From PALSA-693 sp963729695 (GTDB lineage: Bacteria; Actinomycetota; Acidimicrobiia; Acidimicrobiales; Palsa-688), in NCBI GenBank assembly GCA_963729695.1, contig CAVSOT010000003.1, positions 1,178,001 to 1,242,000 of the forward strand: 64,000 nucleotides of DNA, given 5' to 3'. Below the pieces are notes generated by a model. The model saw nothing but the letters and a program-made list of their open reading frames with translations, searched no databases and was not told the origin of the DNA. The translations under genes were made by a program, and so were the position numbers. Positions 17,861 to 25,458 of the stretch are shown one piece after another; position 1 is the first letter of the stretch, and each line of letters starts with the position of its first letter.

Positions 17861-17901
17861 TTGACGCTCCCGGAGGCCTGCTCTATCCTACTGGCAGGGT
17901 A
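17861..17901 (+). promoter_or_regulatory. Promoter of the TetR-CoA transferase-SDR operon with operator over the -10
   Basis: A -35 element TTGACG (17861-17866) and a -10 element TATCCT (17884-17889) are exactly 17 bases apart. The -10 is the left arm of TATCCT-ACTGGC-AGGGTA (17884-17901), an inverted repeat with one mismatch. The same module recurs at 20797-20837. Repression by the TetR protein encoded just downstream is the natural reading. Confidence 0.75.
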
Positions 17902-17915
17902 GAGAGAGGGGAACG

Positions 17916-18749
17916 GTGCCCCAGGCAACGAAGCCGGCCGCAGCGGGACGCGCCATCGGGGTCGACCACGGCAAACGTCTGCCCCATGACGCAGCCCACG
18001 AGCCGAGCATTCCCCGCGCGTTCCGGAGCGTCGGTTCGCCGCCCGCCAAGGCGAAGGCCGGATCCTCGGCGGGCAAGCCGGAGAGCTGGTCCCTGCGACG
18101 GGACGAGGTAATCGCCGCCGCCTCTCGCCTGATGTCCGAGGGCGGCTACCGGGCCATCAGCATGGACCGCCTGGCCGAGGAGCTGCAGGTCAGCAAGCCA
18201 ACCGTCTACTACTACGTCGACAACAAGGCAGGGTTGTGGTCGGCCCTCGCCGAGCTGGCCGAGGGCAGGTCGGCCCATCTGAGGGACGTCTGTTCGTCGA
18301 TCGACGACCCGCTCGAGTTGTTGAAGGCGCTCATCCACGAGTCGGTGACCATCTCCACCGGGGAGATGCGCTGGACCAGCGCGCTGATGGACCGGGACAA
18401 CTTTCCCGATGACATCGACCCCGCCATCGCCGATCGTCTGCTGGCGTCGGCCCAAAGCTGGTTCCATACCGTGATCGCCGTTGTGCGGTCGGCTATCGAG
18501 GCTCGAGTGCTCCCGGACCTCAATCCGGTCCTCACCGCGCTGAATTTCATCGCTCTCGGCGCCTGGAGCTCCAAGTGGTACAAGCGTGATTACGACGCCG
18601 ATCCGGCCGAGATCGAGCGGTCGATCCTCGGCCTGATTCTCGGAACCGACCCCGCCGGGCCGGCAGGGGGTCAAGCGGATGGACGCGCCGGAGGACGCAA
18701 CGCCAAGAACAAAAGTCGGACGGGTAGTCGGTCGAAGACACGAAGTTGA
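17916..18749 (+). CDS. TetR-family regulator
   Basis: 277 residues, GTG start at 17916 with GAGGGG upstream. An unusually long, basic, disordered N-terminus (about 60 residues) precedes the HTH: LRRDEVIAAASRLMSEGGYR, then LAEELQVSKPTVYYYVDNKAGLW. The ligand domain follows, and the tail is Gly/Ala/Arg/Lys-rich (QADGRAGGRNAKNKSRTGSR). It is the first gene of the unit and is followed after 19 bases by the CoA transferase. The matched operators at 17884 and 20820 suggest that it represses both its own operon and the amidohydrolase operon until a CoA-ester or substrate appears. Confidence 0.9.
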   Translation: MPQATKPAAAGRAIGVDHGKRLPHDAAHEPSIPRAFRSVGSPPAKAKAGSSAGKPESWSLRRDEVIAAASRLMSEGGYRAISMDRLAEELQVSKPTVYYYVDNKAGLWSALAELAEGRSAHLRDVCSSIDDPLELLKALIHESVTISTGEMRWTSALMDRDNFPDDIDPAIADRLLASAQSWFHTVIAVVRSAIEARVLPDLNPVLTALNFIALGAWSSKWYKRDYDADPAEIERSILGLILGTDPAGPAGGQADGRAGGRNAKNKSRTGSRSKTRS

Positions 18750-18768
18750 CCACAGGGGGGAAAGACGC

Positions 18769-20037
18769 ATGAACACAAACGGGTCCGGCGCGCTGGACGG
18801 AATCCGGGTGGTCGACATCACCCAGGAAGTGGCCGGTCCCTTGGCCGCTCGGATACTGGCCGAGATGGGGGCGGACGTCATTCACGTCGAGCCGGTGCGC
18901 GGGGACAACGGACGGAATGCAACGACCCGTTACCTGGGCACCGAGGGCCTCTTTCACCAAGTGTGCAACCGGAGCAAGCGAAGTGTCGCGGTCGACATCG
19001 GATCGGCAGCCGGCGGCGAGGTGCTCCAGAAGCTGCTGGACACGGCTGATGTTCTCATCGACGGATCGGCGCCGGGCACGCTCGAAAGGCTCGGCTTCGG
19101 ATATCACGTCCTGGCCGACCGGAACCCCGGGCTGGTCTACGGAGCGCTGACCGGTTACGGGCGGAAGGGTCCTCTGGGCGACAAGCGGGGCTACGACGTA
19201 CTGGTACAGGCCTACTGTGGCGTGCTCGCCCCCGCAGTCGCCGGCCGCCCCCACCGGCTCCTCGGTTACCTCTATGCGGACACGTCTACCCCCCTGCTCC
19301 TCGTCAATGGCGTGCTGGGGGCCCTTTTAGCCCGGACTCGGACGGGTAGGGGACAGTACGTGGAGACCTCGCTGCTGCAGGGTGCGATCCACATGCTGGG
19401 CCCCGCGCTTCTCTCGGTGGACGACGACCCCGATATTCAGGCGTGGGTGGCGGCGGCCCGCCCCCAACCGGAGTCGGGGGGAACCGGCGAAGATCCGAGA
19501 CGGAAGGCCGGCGACCCGACGACCCAGATCTTCGAGGCCGGCGACGGCCGCCCGTTCATGCTGGCGGCGTGGACGGACACCCAGTTCAAGACGCTGTGCG
19601 ACGTCCTCGACCTGTCTGCGTTGGGATCCAACCCGGATTTCGCAAGCAGACTTCTAAGGGCCGAGCACGGGGAAAACCTGCGGGACCTCATAGGGGCCAG
19701 CCTTCTCACCCGGCCTGCTCACGAGTGGCTCGATTTGCTGACGGCCGCGGGCATACCGTGCGGCCTGGTCAATACCGCACCCCTCGCGCTGCTCGACGAG
19801 GAACACCTTTGGGCCACGGAGATGCTCGTCCGCATGGAGCACCCCACCAAGGGCACCATGACACAGCCCGGGGTCGGCATCGTTATGGACGGGACACCGA
19901 TGCGGGTCAAAGGGCCCGCCCCGCTGCTCGGTGAGCACACCCTCGAGGTGCTCGCGGACATCGGCTACAGCCGAGAGGATGCGGACCGCCTGTTGCGGGA
20001 GGGCATCGTGGCCACCAGTACCGCGGCCGCGGCGTAG
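18769..20037 (+). CDS. Family III (CaiB/BaiF) CoA-transferase
   Basis: 422 residues, starting MNTNGSGALDGIRVVDITQE at the ATG at 18769, with GGGGGAAAG upstream. Typical segments are VAGPLAARILAEMGADVIHVE, NRSKRSVAVDI (CoA-binding region), GYGRKGPLGDKRGYDVLVQA and PCGLVNTAPLALLDEEHL. The aspartate that forms the acyl anhydride in this family is probably the one in GYDVLVQA; this is by family knowledge. It moves CoA from a donor thioester to an organic acid, activating it for breakdown. It lies in the TetR operon, 30 bases ahead of the SDR. Confidence 0.9.
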   Translation: MNTNGSGALDGIRVVDITQEVAGPLAARILAEMGADVIHVEPVRGDNGRNATTRYLGTEGLFHQVCNRSKRSVAVDIGSAAGGEVLQKLLDTADVLIDGSAPGTLERLGFGYHVLADRNPGLVYGALTGYGRKGPLGDKRGYDVLVQAYCGVLAPAVAGRPHRLLGYLYADTSTPLLLVNGVLGALLARTRTGRGQYVETSLLQGAIHMLGPALLSVDDDPDIQAWVAAARPQPESGGTGEDPRRKAGDPTTQIFEAGDGRPFMLAAWTDTQFKTLCDVLDLSALGSNPDFASRLLRAEHGENLRDLIGASLLTRPAHEWLDLLTAAGIPCGLVNTAPLALLDEEHLWATEMLVRMEHPTKGTMTQPGVGIVMDGTPMRVKGPAPLLGEHTLEVLADIGYSREDADRLLREGIVATSTAAAA

Positions 20038-20067
20038 GCCGTACAGCTCAACGAAGGGAGAACTCAG

Positions 20068-20787
20068 GTGTTTGACCTGGCCGAAAAGGTGGCCCTCGTC
20101 ACGGGGGCGGGCCAAGGCAACGCGGTGAAGCTCGTCGAGGTGCTCACCGAATGCGGGGCCGAGGTGGTCGTCAACGACGTCGAGGTGGATCGAGCGGAGG
20201 AGGTCGCCAAGCGGTTCGGCGCCCGGGCCGCACCGTTCGACGTGACCGACGTCGAAGCGGTCCGGGCGGGTGTTGCTGACCTGGGCCCGGTTGACATTCT
20301 GGTAAACAACGCCGGCCTTCCTCCCGGTGCGGCTCGGGCGCCGTTCCTGGACCAGACCCCGGAGCAATGGCGTCCCTACATTGACGTGAACCTCTTCGGG
20401 GTCCTCAACTGCGTGCACGTTGTCCTGCCCGGAATGCTGGAACGACAGTGGGGCCGGATCATCACGATTACCTCCGGGGCGGCGCTGATCGGCAGCAACA
20501 TCGGCATGTCGATCTACGCGGCCGGCAAGGCCGGTGCCCTGGGTTTCACCCGCGCCCTGGCCTGGGAGGTGGCCCAGAGCGGCGTGACCGTGAACGCCAT
20601 TTCGCTCGGCATGATGGAGAATGCGGCCGGAGGGGTGTCGCCCACGTATCGGCGGGTGGTCCAGCCGATGGAACGGTGGGGGACGGGGCGGGATATCGGT
20701 GCGGCCGTCGTGTGGCTGGCGGCCGAGGCTGGCTGGGTCACCGGTCAGACGATCGCCGTCGACGGCGGCGTGGTGATGATCAGGTGA
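20068..20787 (+). CDS. SDR-family oxidoreductase with altered cofactor loop
   Basis: 239 residues, GTG start at 20068 behind GAAGGGAG. The classical SDR marks are present: VNNAG, the catalytic Ser in TITSGAA, Tyr-x3-Lys as YAAGK, and a C-terminal GGVVMIR. The dinucleotide loop is TGAGQGNA instead of TGxxxGxG; the last glycine is replaced by alanine and the usual Ile by Asn. Cofactor binding may therefore differ or be weaker. In this operon it would be expected to act on a hydroxyacyl- or ketoacyl-CoA, by analogy to beta-oxidation SDRs. Confidence 0.87.
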   Translation: MFDLAEKVALVTGAGQGNAVKLVEVLTECGAEVVVNDVEVDRAEEVAKRFGARAAPFDVTDVEAVRAGVADLGPVDILVNNAGLPPGAARAPFLDQTPEQWRPYIDVNLFGVLNCVHVVLPGMLERQWGRIITITSGAALIGSNIGMSIYAAGKAGALGFTRALAWEVAQSGVTVNAISLGMMENAAGGVSPTYRRVVQPMERWGTGRDIGAAVVWLAAEAGWVTGQTIAVDGGVVMIR

Positions 20788-20796
20788 GGCGCGCCG

Positions 20797-20837
20797 TTGA
20801 CCACGAACGACGGTTGTTTTATCCTACTGGAAGGGTA
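20797..20837 (+). promoter_or_regulatory. Promoter of the amidohydrolase-DUF35-thiolase operon with the same operator
   Basis: A -35 element TTGACC (20797-20802) and a -10 element TATCCT (20820-20825) are exactly 17 bases apart. The -10 is the left arm of TATCCT-ACTGGA-AGGGTA (20820-20837). It differs from the site at 17884-17901 by one base in the central spacer. The matching architecture indicates co-regulation of the two units. Confidence 0.75.
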
Positions 20838-20866
20838 GACACGGCGGGGTGGGAGGAGCCGAGCAA

Positions 20867-22003
20867 ATGAAGGTCTGGGCCAACTCTGGCGACTCGCACT
20901 ACTACGAGCCGGCCGACCTGTTTCCGAGCCGACTGCCCAAGGACCTGGCCGAGCGGATGCCTCGCTCCATCAAGTCCCCTGATGGCACCAAAGAGACCAT
21001 TCTCGTGGACGGCAAGAGTTTCGAACGAGACCTCCCCCGCATCGGGATCGTCAAGGGCACGAGCGGCCGGACCCTGATGGACGATCTGCGCCACGCCGGC
21101 GACCACGACATGACGGTTCGCCGCCAGGACCTCGACGAAGAGGGCATATGGGCCGAGCTCGTCTACCCCTCCGTGGGGCTCTGGAACTCGATGATCGACG
21201 ACCCGGTGCTTGTCCGCGAAGCAGTCAAGGTGGCCAACGAGTGGTGCGCGGAGATCCAGCAGGAGAACATCCGCCACGTCATGCCCGCCCAGGTGTCGCA
21301 CCTCGACGTCGACGATGCCATCGCCGAGGTGGAGCGGGCTGCCACCCTCGGGCTCAGGGCGGTCAACCTGCCGTGCGAAACCCCGGCAGAAATACCGGAT
21401 TTCAACCGGCCTTACTGGAACCCGCTCTGGGACGCCCTCGAGGCCAACGAGATGGTCGTCGCCTGTCACACCGGGGCCGGCTCCGGCAAGGATCCGGTCC
21501 ACTTTCACGGGCCCGGTGCGGGAGGCGCCAATTACGTGTGGTCGAGCGTGCCGGGCGTCTTTATGGCCGTGTTCATGGTGTCCTCCGGAGTGCTCGATCA
21601 GCGGCCGGGCCTGAGGCTGGTGATCTCGGAGGCCGGCGCTTCGTGGATACCGTTCGTCGGGGATCGCCTCAACGAGGCGGTCCGTCAGCACGGCGACTAC
21701 ATCCGCGACAAGCTGACTCGGCTGCCAAAGGAGATCCTGTACTCGCAGGTCTATACGTCCTTTCAACACGACGAGACGGCTATTGCCTCCCTGACGGCCA
21801 TGGGGTACCGGAACGTCATGTGGGGAAGCGACTACCCCCACATCGAAGGCACCTTCGGCCACACCCAGAAGACCCTCCACGAGCTGTTCGACGACCAGCC
21901 CCCGGAGGTGACCTACCGAATCACCCGGGGGACGTTCCTCGAGCTCTTCCCCCACGTCGGCGAACCGCCCCTTTTCGGGCGGATGACCGAAGGGGATTCA
22001 TGA
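20867..22003 (+). CDS. Amidohydrolase-2 family metal-dependent hydrolase/decarboxylase
   Basis: 378 residues, starting MKVWANSGDSHYYEPADLF at the ATG at 20867, with GGGAGGAG upstream. The family metal site appears as GDSH near the N-terminus, ACHTGAGSG in the middle and GSDYPHIEGTF near the C-terminus. Relatives include ACMSD, resorcylate decarboxylases and LigW-like hydrolases, which decarboxylate or hydrolyse cyclic acids. The start follows the operator-promoter at 20797-20837, and the stop overlaps the DUF35 start (ATGA). It probably acts on an intermediate of the same pathway as the thiolase; the exact reaction is unknown. Confidence 0.87.
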   Translation: MKVWANSGDSHYYEPADLFPSRLPKDLAERMPRSIKSPDGTKETILVDGKSFERDLPRIGIVKGTSGRTLMDDLRHAGDHDMTVRRQDLDEEGIWAELVYPSVGLWNSMIDDPVLVREAVKVANEWCAEIQQENIRHVMPAQVSHLDVDDAIAEVERAATLGLRAVNLPCETPAEIPDFNRPYWNPLWDALEANEMVVACHTGAGSGKDPVHFHGPGAGGANYVWSSVPGVFMAVFMVSSGVLDQRPGLRLVISEAGASWIPFVGDRLNEAVRQHGDYIRDKLTRLPKEILYSQVYTSFQHDETAIASLTAMGYRNVMWGSDYPHIEGTFGHTQKTLHELFDDQPPEVTYRITRGTFLELFPHVGEPPLFGRMTEGDS

Positions 22004-22455
22004 CCGACGAAGCGACCGTCCCGCCGACCGACGACGTGTTGCTGGAGCGTTTCCCCGACCTGGCCATCGACCACGACAACAAGGCGCACTACGCCGGGTG
22101 GCTCCAACAGCGCCTGCTGATCAACCGGTGCGAGGCCTGCGGCGAGATGCACCATCCGCCGCGCCGGCGTTGCCCTTCCTGCTGGTCCGATCGGGTGCGC
22201 CCCGTGCCGGTGTCCGGGCGAGGGCGGATCTATCTACGGGTCGGCCTGCATCAAGGTCCGGTCACCCCAGACGTTGACTACTCGGCGCCGCACGTCGTCG
22301 CAACCGTGGAGCTCGATGAACAATCCGGCTTGAGGTACGCCAGCGCGCTCGTGGACCCGGACGGCCAAGCGATCATCGGTGACCGGGTGCGGCTGGCCTG
22401 GATCGAACGTCAGGGCTGGCCCTACCCGGTGTGGGAACCGGATCCGGATGCCTAG
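22000..22455 (+). CDS. DUF35 zinc-ribbon/OB-fold protein
   Basis: 151 residues. The rubredoxin-like zinc ribbon is CEACGEMHHPPRRRCPSC (four cysteines). An OB-fold follows (GRGRIYLRVGLHQG to IGDRVRLAW). DUF35 proteins partner thiolase-fold enzymes; in steroid side-chain degradation a DUF35 domain with an Ltp2-type thiolase forms a retro-aldolase. Here the gene overlaps the amidohydrolase upstream by four bases and the thiolase downstream by eight, which strongly suggests a stoichiometric complex with the latter. Confidence 0.9.
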   Translation: MTDEATVPPTDDVLLERFPDLAIDHDNKAHYAGWLQQRLLINRCEACGEMHHPPRRRCPSCWSDRVRPVPVSGRGRIYLRVGLHQGPVTPDVDYSAPHVVATVELDEQSGLRYASALVDPDGQAIIGDRVRLAWIERQGWPYPVWEPDPDA

Positions 22456-23635
22456 CCGACCCTCCCCTCGCAACCCGATGAAGGACCAGGTTGCCATCAT
22501 CGGGACCGGATCCACGGGTTACACCCGGCACGGAAGCGACCGCACGCAGGCTTCCCTTGCCGTTGAAGCCTGCATGAACGCGGTGCAAGACACCGGCGTC
22601 GACAAGTCACTGATCGACGGCGTGGTCGGCACGATACCTCCGGCTCCGTACGTGACGGCGGCTCTGGGTCTCACCGACGTCCGGTACCACACATCAGAGA
22701 TGACCCCCTTCGGCCACACCATTATCCAGGCTGCCAACGCCATCTTCGCCGGCGCCTGCGACATGGCGGTCGTGTACCACTCCGTCTACCGAACGCCGAT
22801 GACCTCCAGATCGGCCGCAGCCGATCCGTTCCGCCGCCGAAGCTTGAGACTGGCCACCGGCCGGGACGCCCCGGACCGTATCGAGGGGGCCACCGCATAC
22901 GCGGCATGGGCCAGCCGCTACATGCATGAGACCGGGACGACTCGCGAGCACCTCGGCCAGGTGGCGGTGAGCGACCGGCGCTACGGCTGCCTGAACCCGC
23001 TGGCGGCCATGCAGAGCCCGCTGAGCCTGGACGATTACCTGAACGCCCGAATGGTGCGTGAGCCCCTGTGCCTGTTCGACATGGACGTACCGGCCGACGG
23101 GGCCGACGCCTTGGTCATGACCACTGCGGAGCGGGCGCGGGACCTCTCGCCCGCCCCTGTCCTGATCCACGCCACGGCGACAGGTGTCACCGGCCCAGGC
23201 GGATTTCTCGGCGGGGAAACCCAAACCCGCGACCTTCACCACCATGGCCAGCAGATCGTCGCCCGCGACTTGCGGGCCAAGAGCGACCTCTGGCTGGATG
23301 ACATCGATGTCTACTTTCCCTATGACGGCTTCACCTTCATAACCCTCGCCTGGATCGAGAACCTCGGCTGGTGCGACTTCGGCGAAGCCGGAGAGTTCCT
23401 CAAGGCCAACCTGGACGAGGAAGGGCGGATCAGGCTGCACGGCCGGGTACCGGTCAATCCCCATGGAGGCGCCATTTCCGAGGGCGCCACCCAGGGCGCG
23501 GGCCATATCCGCGAGGCCGTGACCCAGCTTCGGGGAAAGGCAGGTCCCCGCCAAGCCCCCTCGGCGCAGACCGCTCTCGTCACCCCGGGAGGGTTCTTTT
23601 TCAACTCCCAGGGTTTGGTCCTGAGACGGTTGTAA
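22448..23635 (+). CDS. Thiolase-fold lipid-transfer-like protein (Ltp2/SCP2-thiolase type)
   Basis: About 395 residues from the ATG at 22448 (22478 is an alternative giving MKDQVAIIGTGSTGYTRHG). The thiolase fold is clear: VAIIGTG, DVPADGADALVMTTAERA, and VNPHGGAISEGATQGAGHI, then EAVTQLRG. The usual nucleophilic cysteine is not evident at the expected place after AGACDMAVVYHSVYRTP. The C-terminal motif resembles Ltp-type retro-aldolases rather than condensing thiolases. With the overlapping DUF35 gene it likely cleaves a beta-hydroxyacyl-CoA. It is the last gene of the unit. Confidence 0.87.
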   Translation: MPSRPSPRNPMKDQVAIIGTGSTGYTRHGSDRTQASLAVEACMNAVQDTGVDKSLIDGVVGTIPPAPYVTAALGLTDVRYHTSEMTPFGHTIIQAANAIFAGACDMAVVYHSVYRTPMTSRSAAADPFRRRSLRLATGRDAPDRIEGATAYAAWASRYMHETGTTREHLGQVAVSDRRYGCLNPLAAMQSPLSLDDYLNARMVREPLCLFDMDVPADGADALVMTTAERARDLSPAPVLIHATATGVTGPGGFLGGETQTRDLHHHGQQIVARDLRAKSDLWLDDIDVYFPYDGFTFITLAWIENLGWCDFGEAGEFLKANLDEEGRIRLHGRVPVNPHGGAISEGATQGAGHIREAVTQLRGKAGPRQAPSAQTALVTPGGFFFNSQGLVLRRL

Positions 23636-23698
23636 GCACTTCGCGTCCCGCCGGCAGATCCAGACCCAACGAGCGGTACCAGCAGCGCCACGGGAACG

Positions 23699-24730
23699 TC
23701 ATGGCCGGGTGGCCGAGATCACCGCGGGTCGGGGGGCGAGCCCGAGGTAGCGCATGACATCGGATGCGTCCTCCAGTAGCAGTTCCACGTCGTGGTTGGA
23801 TATGCGCTCGAGAGGAGTAATCGTGACCACTCCAGCCGGGAGGGTCCATGTTGCCACCGCTCGCCCATGGACGAGGGCAACGGGCCGGAACACACCGTTC
23901 GTGGTGACCACGGCCCGATGCTCGCCGACCACCGGTGTCCGTGACTTCCATCCATGCAGGAGCGGATCGAACGAACCGAGTAAGCGAGGCGGCGGAAGAT
24001 CTTCGGCCGCCTTGCTGCGTCCAGTGGTTGCGGCCGCCAAGCCAGTTCGGGCCTCAGCGAGGGTGATCCCGGCCCACTTAGCCAGATCCGCGTCAGAAGC
24101 GGGCGCGTGGGCGACCAGGTACCGACTGGCAAGCAGGGCCACCGCCTCTGTCCGTTGCATGGGTGGCGGACGCCGACCGAGCCACGACTCGACGGACACA
24201 AAGGCCTGCTCCGTGGCGATCATGGGTCCCCGCACGATCAGCCCTTGGAGCGTGGCCGCCACCAGGATGTGGACGAGTGCTTGCCCGCCGGTCGGGATGC
24301 CGGCCGCATCCAGATGGCTTCGCAGTTCTGCCCGGGTCCGTGGCCCTTCTGTTACGGCGATCGTTACCGCCTCGATCGCCCGGGCCAAGGCTCGCTCACT
24401 GACGCCCTCTTGTCGCAGCCTCCGAGCGTTGCCGGTAACGAGTTGGGGGGTCGTGAGCTGATGCAGCCACCAGTAGTCATCCGCGCAGACCAGGTGCAAG
24501 GTGCCACGATTCAGCCACGAGATCACCAGTTCCCCGCGATTCAGCGCCTCATCGACGTCCGTCGAGATGAGGCCCATAGAGCGGGCTCGGATGGCCAGGC
24601 GCGCGCCTCGCGCGTCTTGGGCCTGCACGGCTAGCAACTGACGGACCACGTCCAAAGGAGAGCGTCCACGGCGGTCCGTGAGCAGCTGGGCTTGGAGTCG
24701 GGCCGCCAGGACCCTCGCCTCTCGCTCCAT
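23699..24730 (-). CDS. Winged-helix AlkZ-like DNA glycosylase-family protein
   Basis: 343 residues, MEREARVLAARLQAQLL onward. The family motif VQAQDARGARLAIRAR (QxQ/QAQD loop, about residue 35) is intact. Three winged-helix segments and the C-terminal GSFDPLLHGWKSR and GVFRPVALVHGR strands match the HTH_42/AlkZ family. Streptomyces AlkZ and E. coli YcaQ in this family unhook DNA crosslinks. Whether this member is active cannot be judged from sequence. It is convergent with the thiolase operon and appears independent. Confidence 0.83.
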   Translation of the reverse strand: MEREARVLAARLQAQLLTDRRGRSPLDVVRQLLAVQAQDARGARLAIRARSMGLISTDVDEALNRGELVISWLNRGTLHLVCADDYWWLHQLTTPQLVTGNARRLRQEGVSERALARAIEAVTIAVTEGPRTRAELRSHLDAAGIPTGGQALVHILVAATLQGLIVRGPMIATEQAFVSVESWLGRRPPPMQRTEAVALLASRYLVAHAPASDADLAKWAGITLAEARTGLAAATTGRSKAAEDLPPPRLLGSFDPLLHGWKSRTPVVGEHRAVVTTNGVFRPVALVHGRAVATWTLPAGVVTITPLERISNHDVELLLEDASDVMRYLGLAPRPAVISATRP

Positions 24731-24799
24731 CGTCCGCCAAGGTTAAAGCAGGAGCGAAGGCAGCAACTGCTGTTGTGCTCGTGGAACCGTGGCTTGCGG

Positions 24800-25432
24800 T
24801 CAGACGCCGAGCTTGGCTGACAGGAGTTGTTCGACCGCGCCGGCGTCGCCCCTCAGCTCGACCTGAGCTGCCGACAGTCGGCCGGATGTGAAGAGGGCGA
24901 CCTCAGCCGGGGGGCCAACCACGGCCACGGACGGTTGTCGCGACCGGACTTTCACCGAGGTACCATCGGGGCGTTCGAGCACGACCCCGACCGGCGCTCG
25001 GCGCATGGCCAACTTGGCGCCGCTCGCCACCCGCTTCCAGAGCTCCGCGTCGAGATCGGCAGGCAGATCCCTCGGCATCCACCCGGTCTGGGCCCGCCGG
25101 ATGTCCTCGTGGTGGATGAAGTACTCAATCCCGTTGACCGCGTCATCCGCCAGCCGCATCGGCGACCAGGCGGGAGGGCCTGAGCGGATCTGCTCGACCA
25201 GCCGCTCCAACCCTTGCGTTTTGGCGCGGGTCCGAACCCTGTCGGTCCAGCCCGCGAACGCTGGGATGAGGACGCCCGGACCAGAGTCGATCCTTCTCTC
25301 CCGCACGACCAGGTGGGCCGCCAGGTCGAGGGTCGTCCATCCCTCGCACAGAGTGGGGGCATCGGGGCCGACCTCGTCCAGGAGGTCGCACAAGGCGGCT
25401 CGCTCCGATTTGGCCAAGCTGACGTTGCTCAC
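24800..25432 (-). CDS. Maleylpyruvate isomerase/DinB-fold protein (TIGR03085-like)
   Basis: 210 residues, GTG start at 25432 (VSNVSLAKSERAAL). The N-terminal four-helix bundle has LCEGWTTLDLAAHLVVRE, the typical W-x-DL-x-x-H turn of mycothiol-dependent maleylpyruvate isomerase-like proteins. A second metal-ligand region is EYFIHHEDIRRAQ. The C-terminal domain (VEQLLSAKLGV) is SCP2-like. These are probably mycothiol- or metal-dependent detoxification enzymes; the substrate is unknown. It starts 27 bases after the sedolisin stop and may be co-transcribed with it. Confidence 0.78.
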   Translation of the reverse strand: MSNVSLAKSERAALCDLLDEVGPDAPTLCEGWTTLDLAAHLVVRERRIDSGPGVLIPAFAGWTDRVRTRAKTQGLERLVEQIRSGPPAWSPMRLADDAVNGIEYFIHHEDIRRAQTGWMPRDLPADLDAELWKRVASGAKLAMRRAPVGVVLERPDGTSVKVRSRQPSVAVVGPPAEVALFTSGRLSAAQVELRGDAGAVEQLLSAKLGV

Positions 25433-25458
25433 CCGGGTTGACCATAGTCTCCCCCGTA

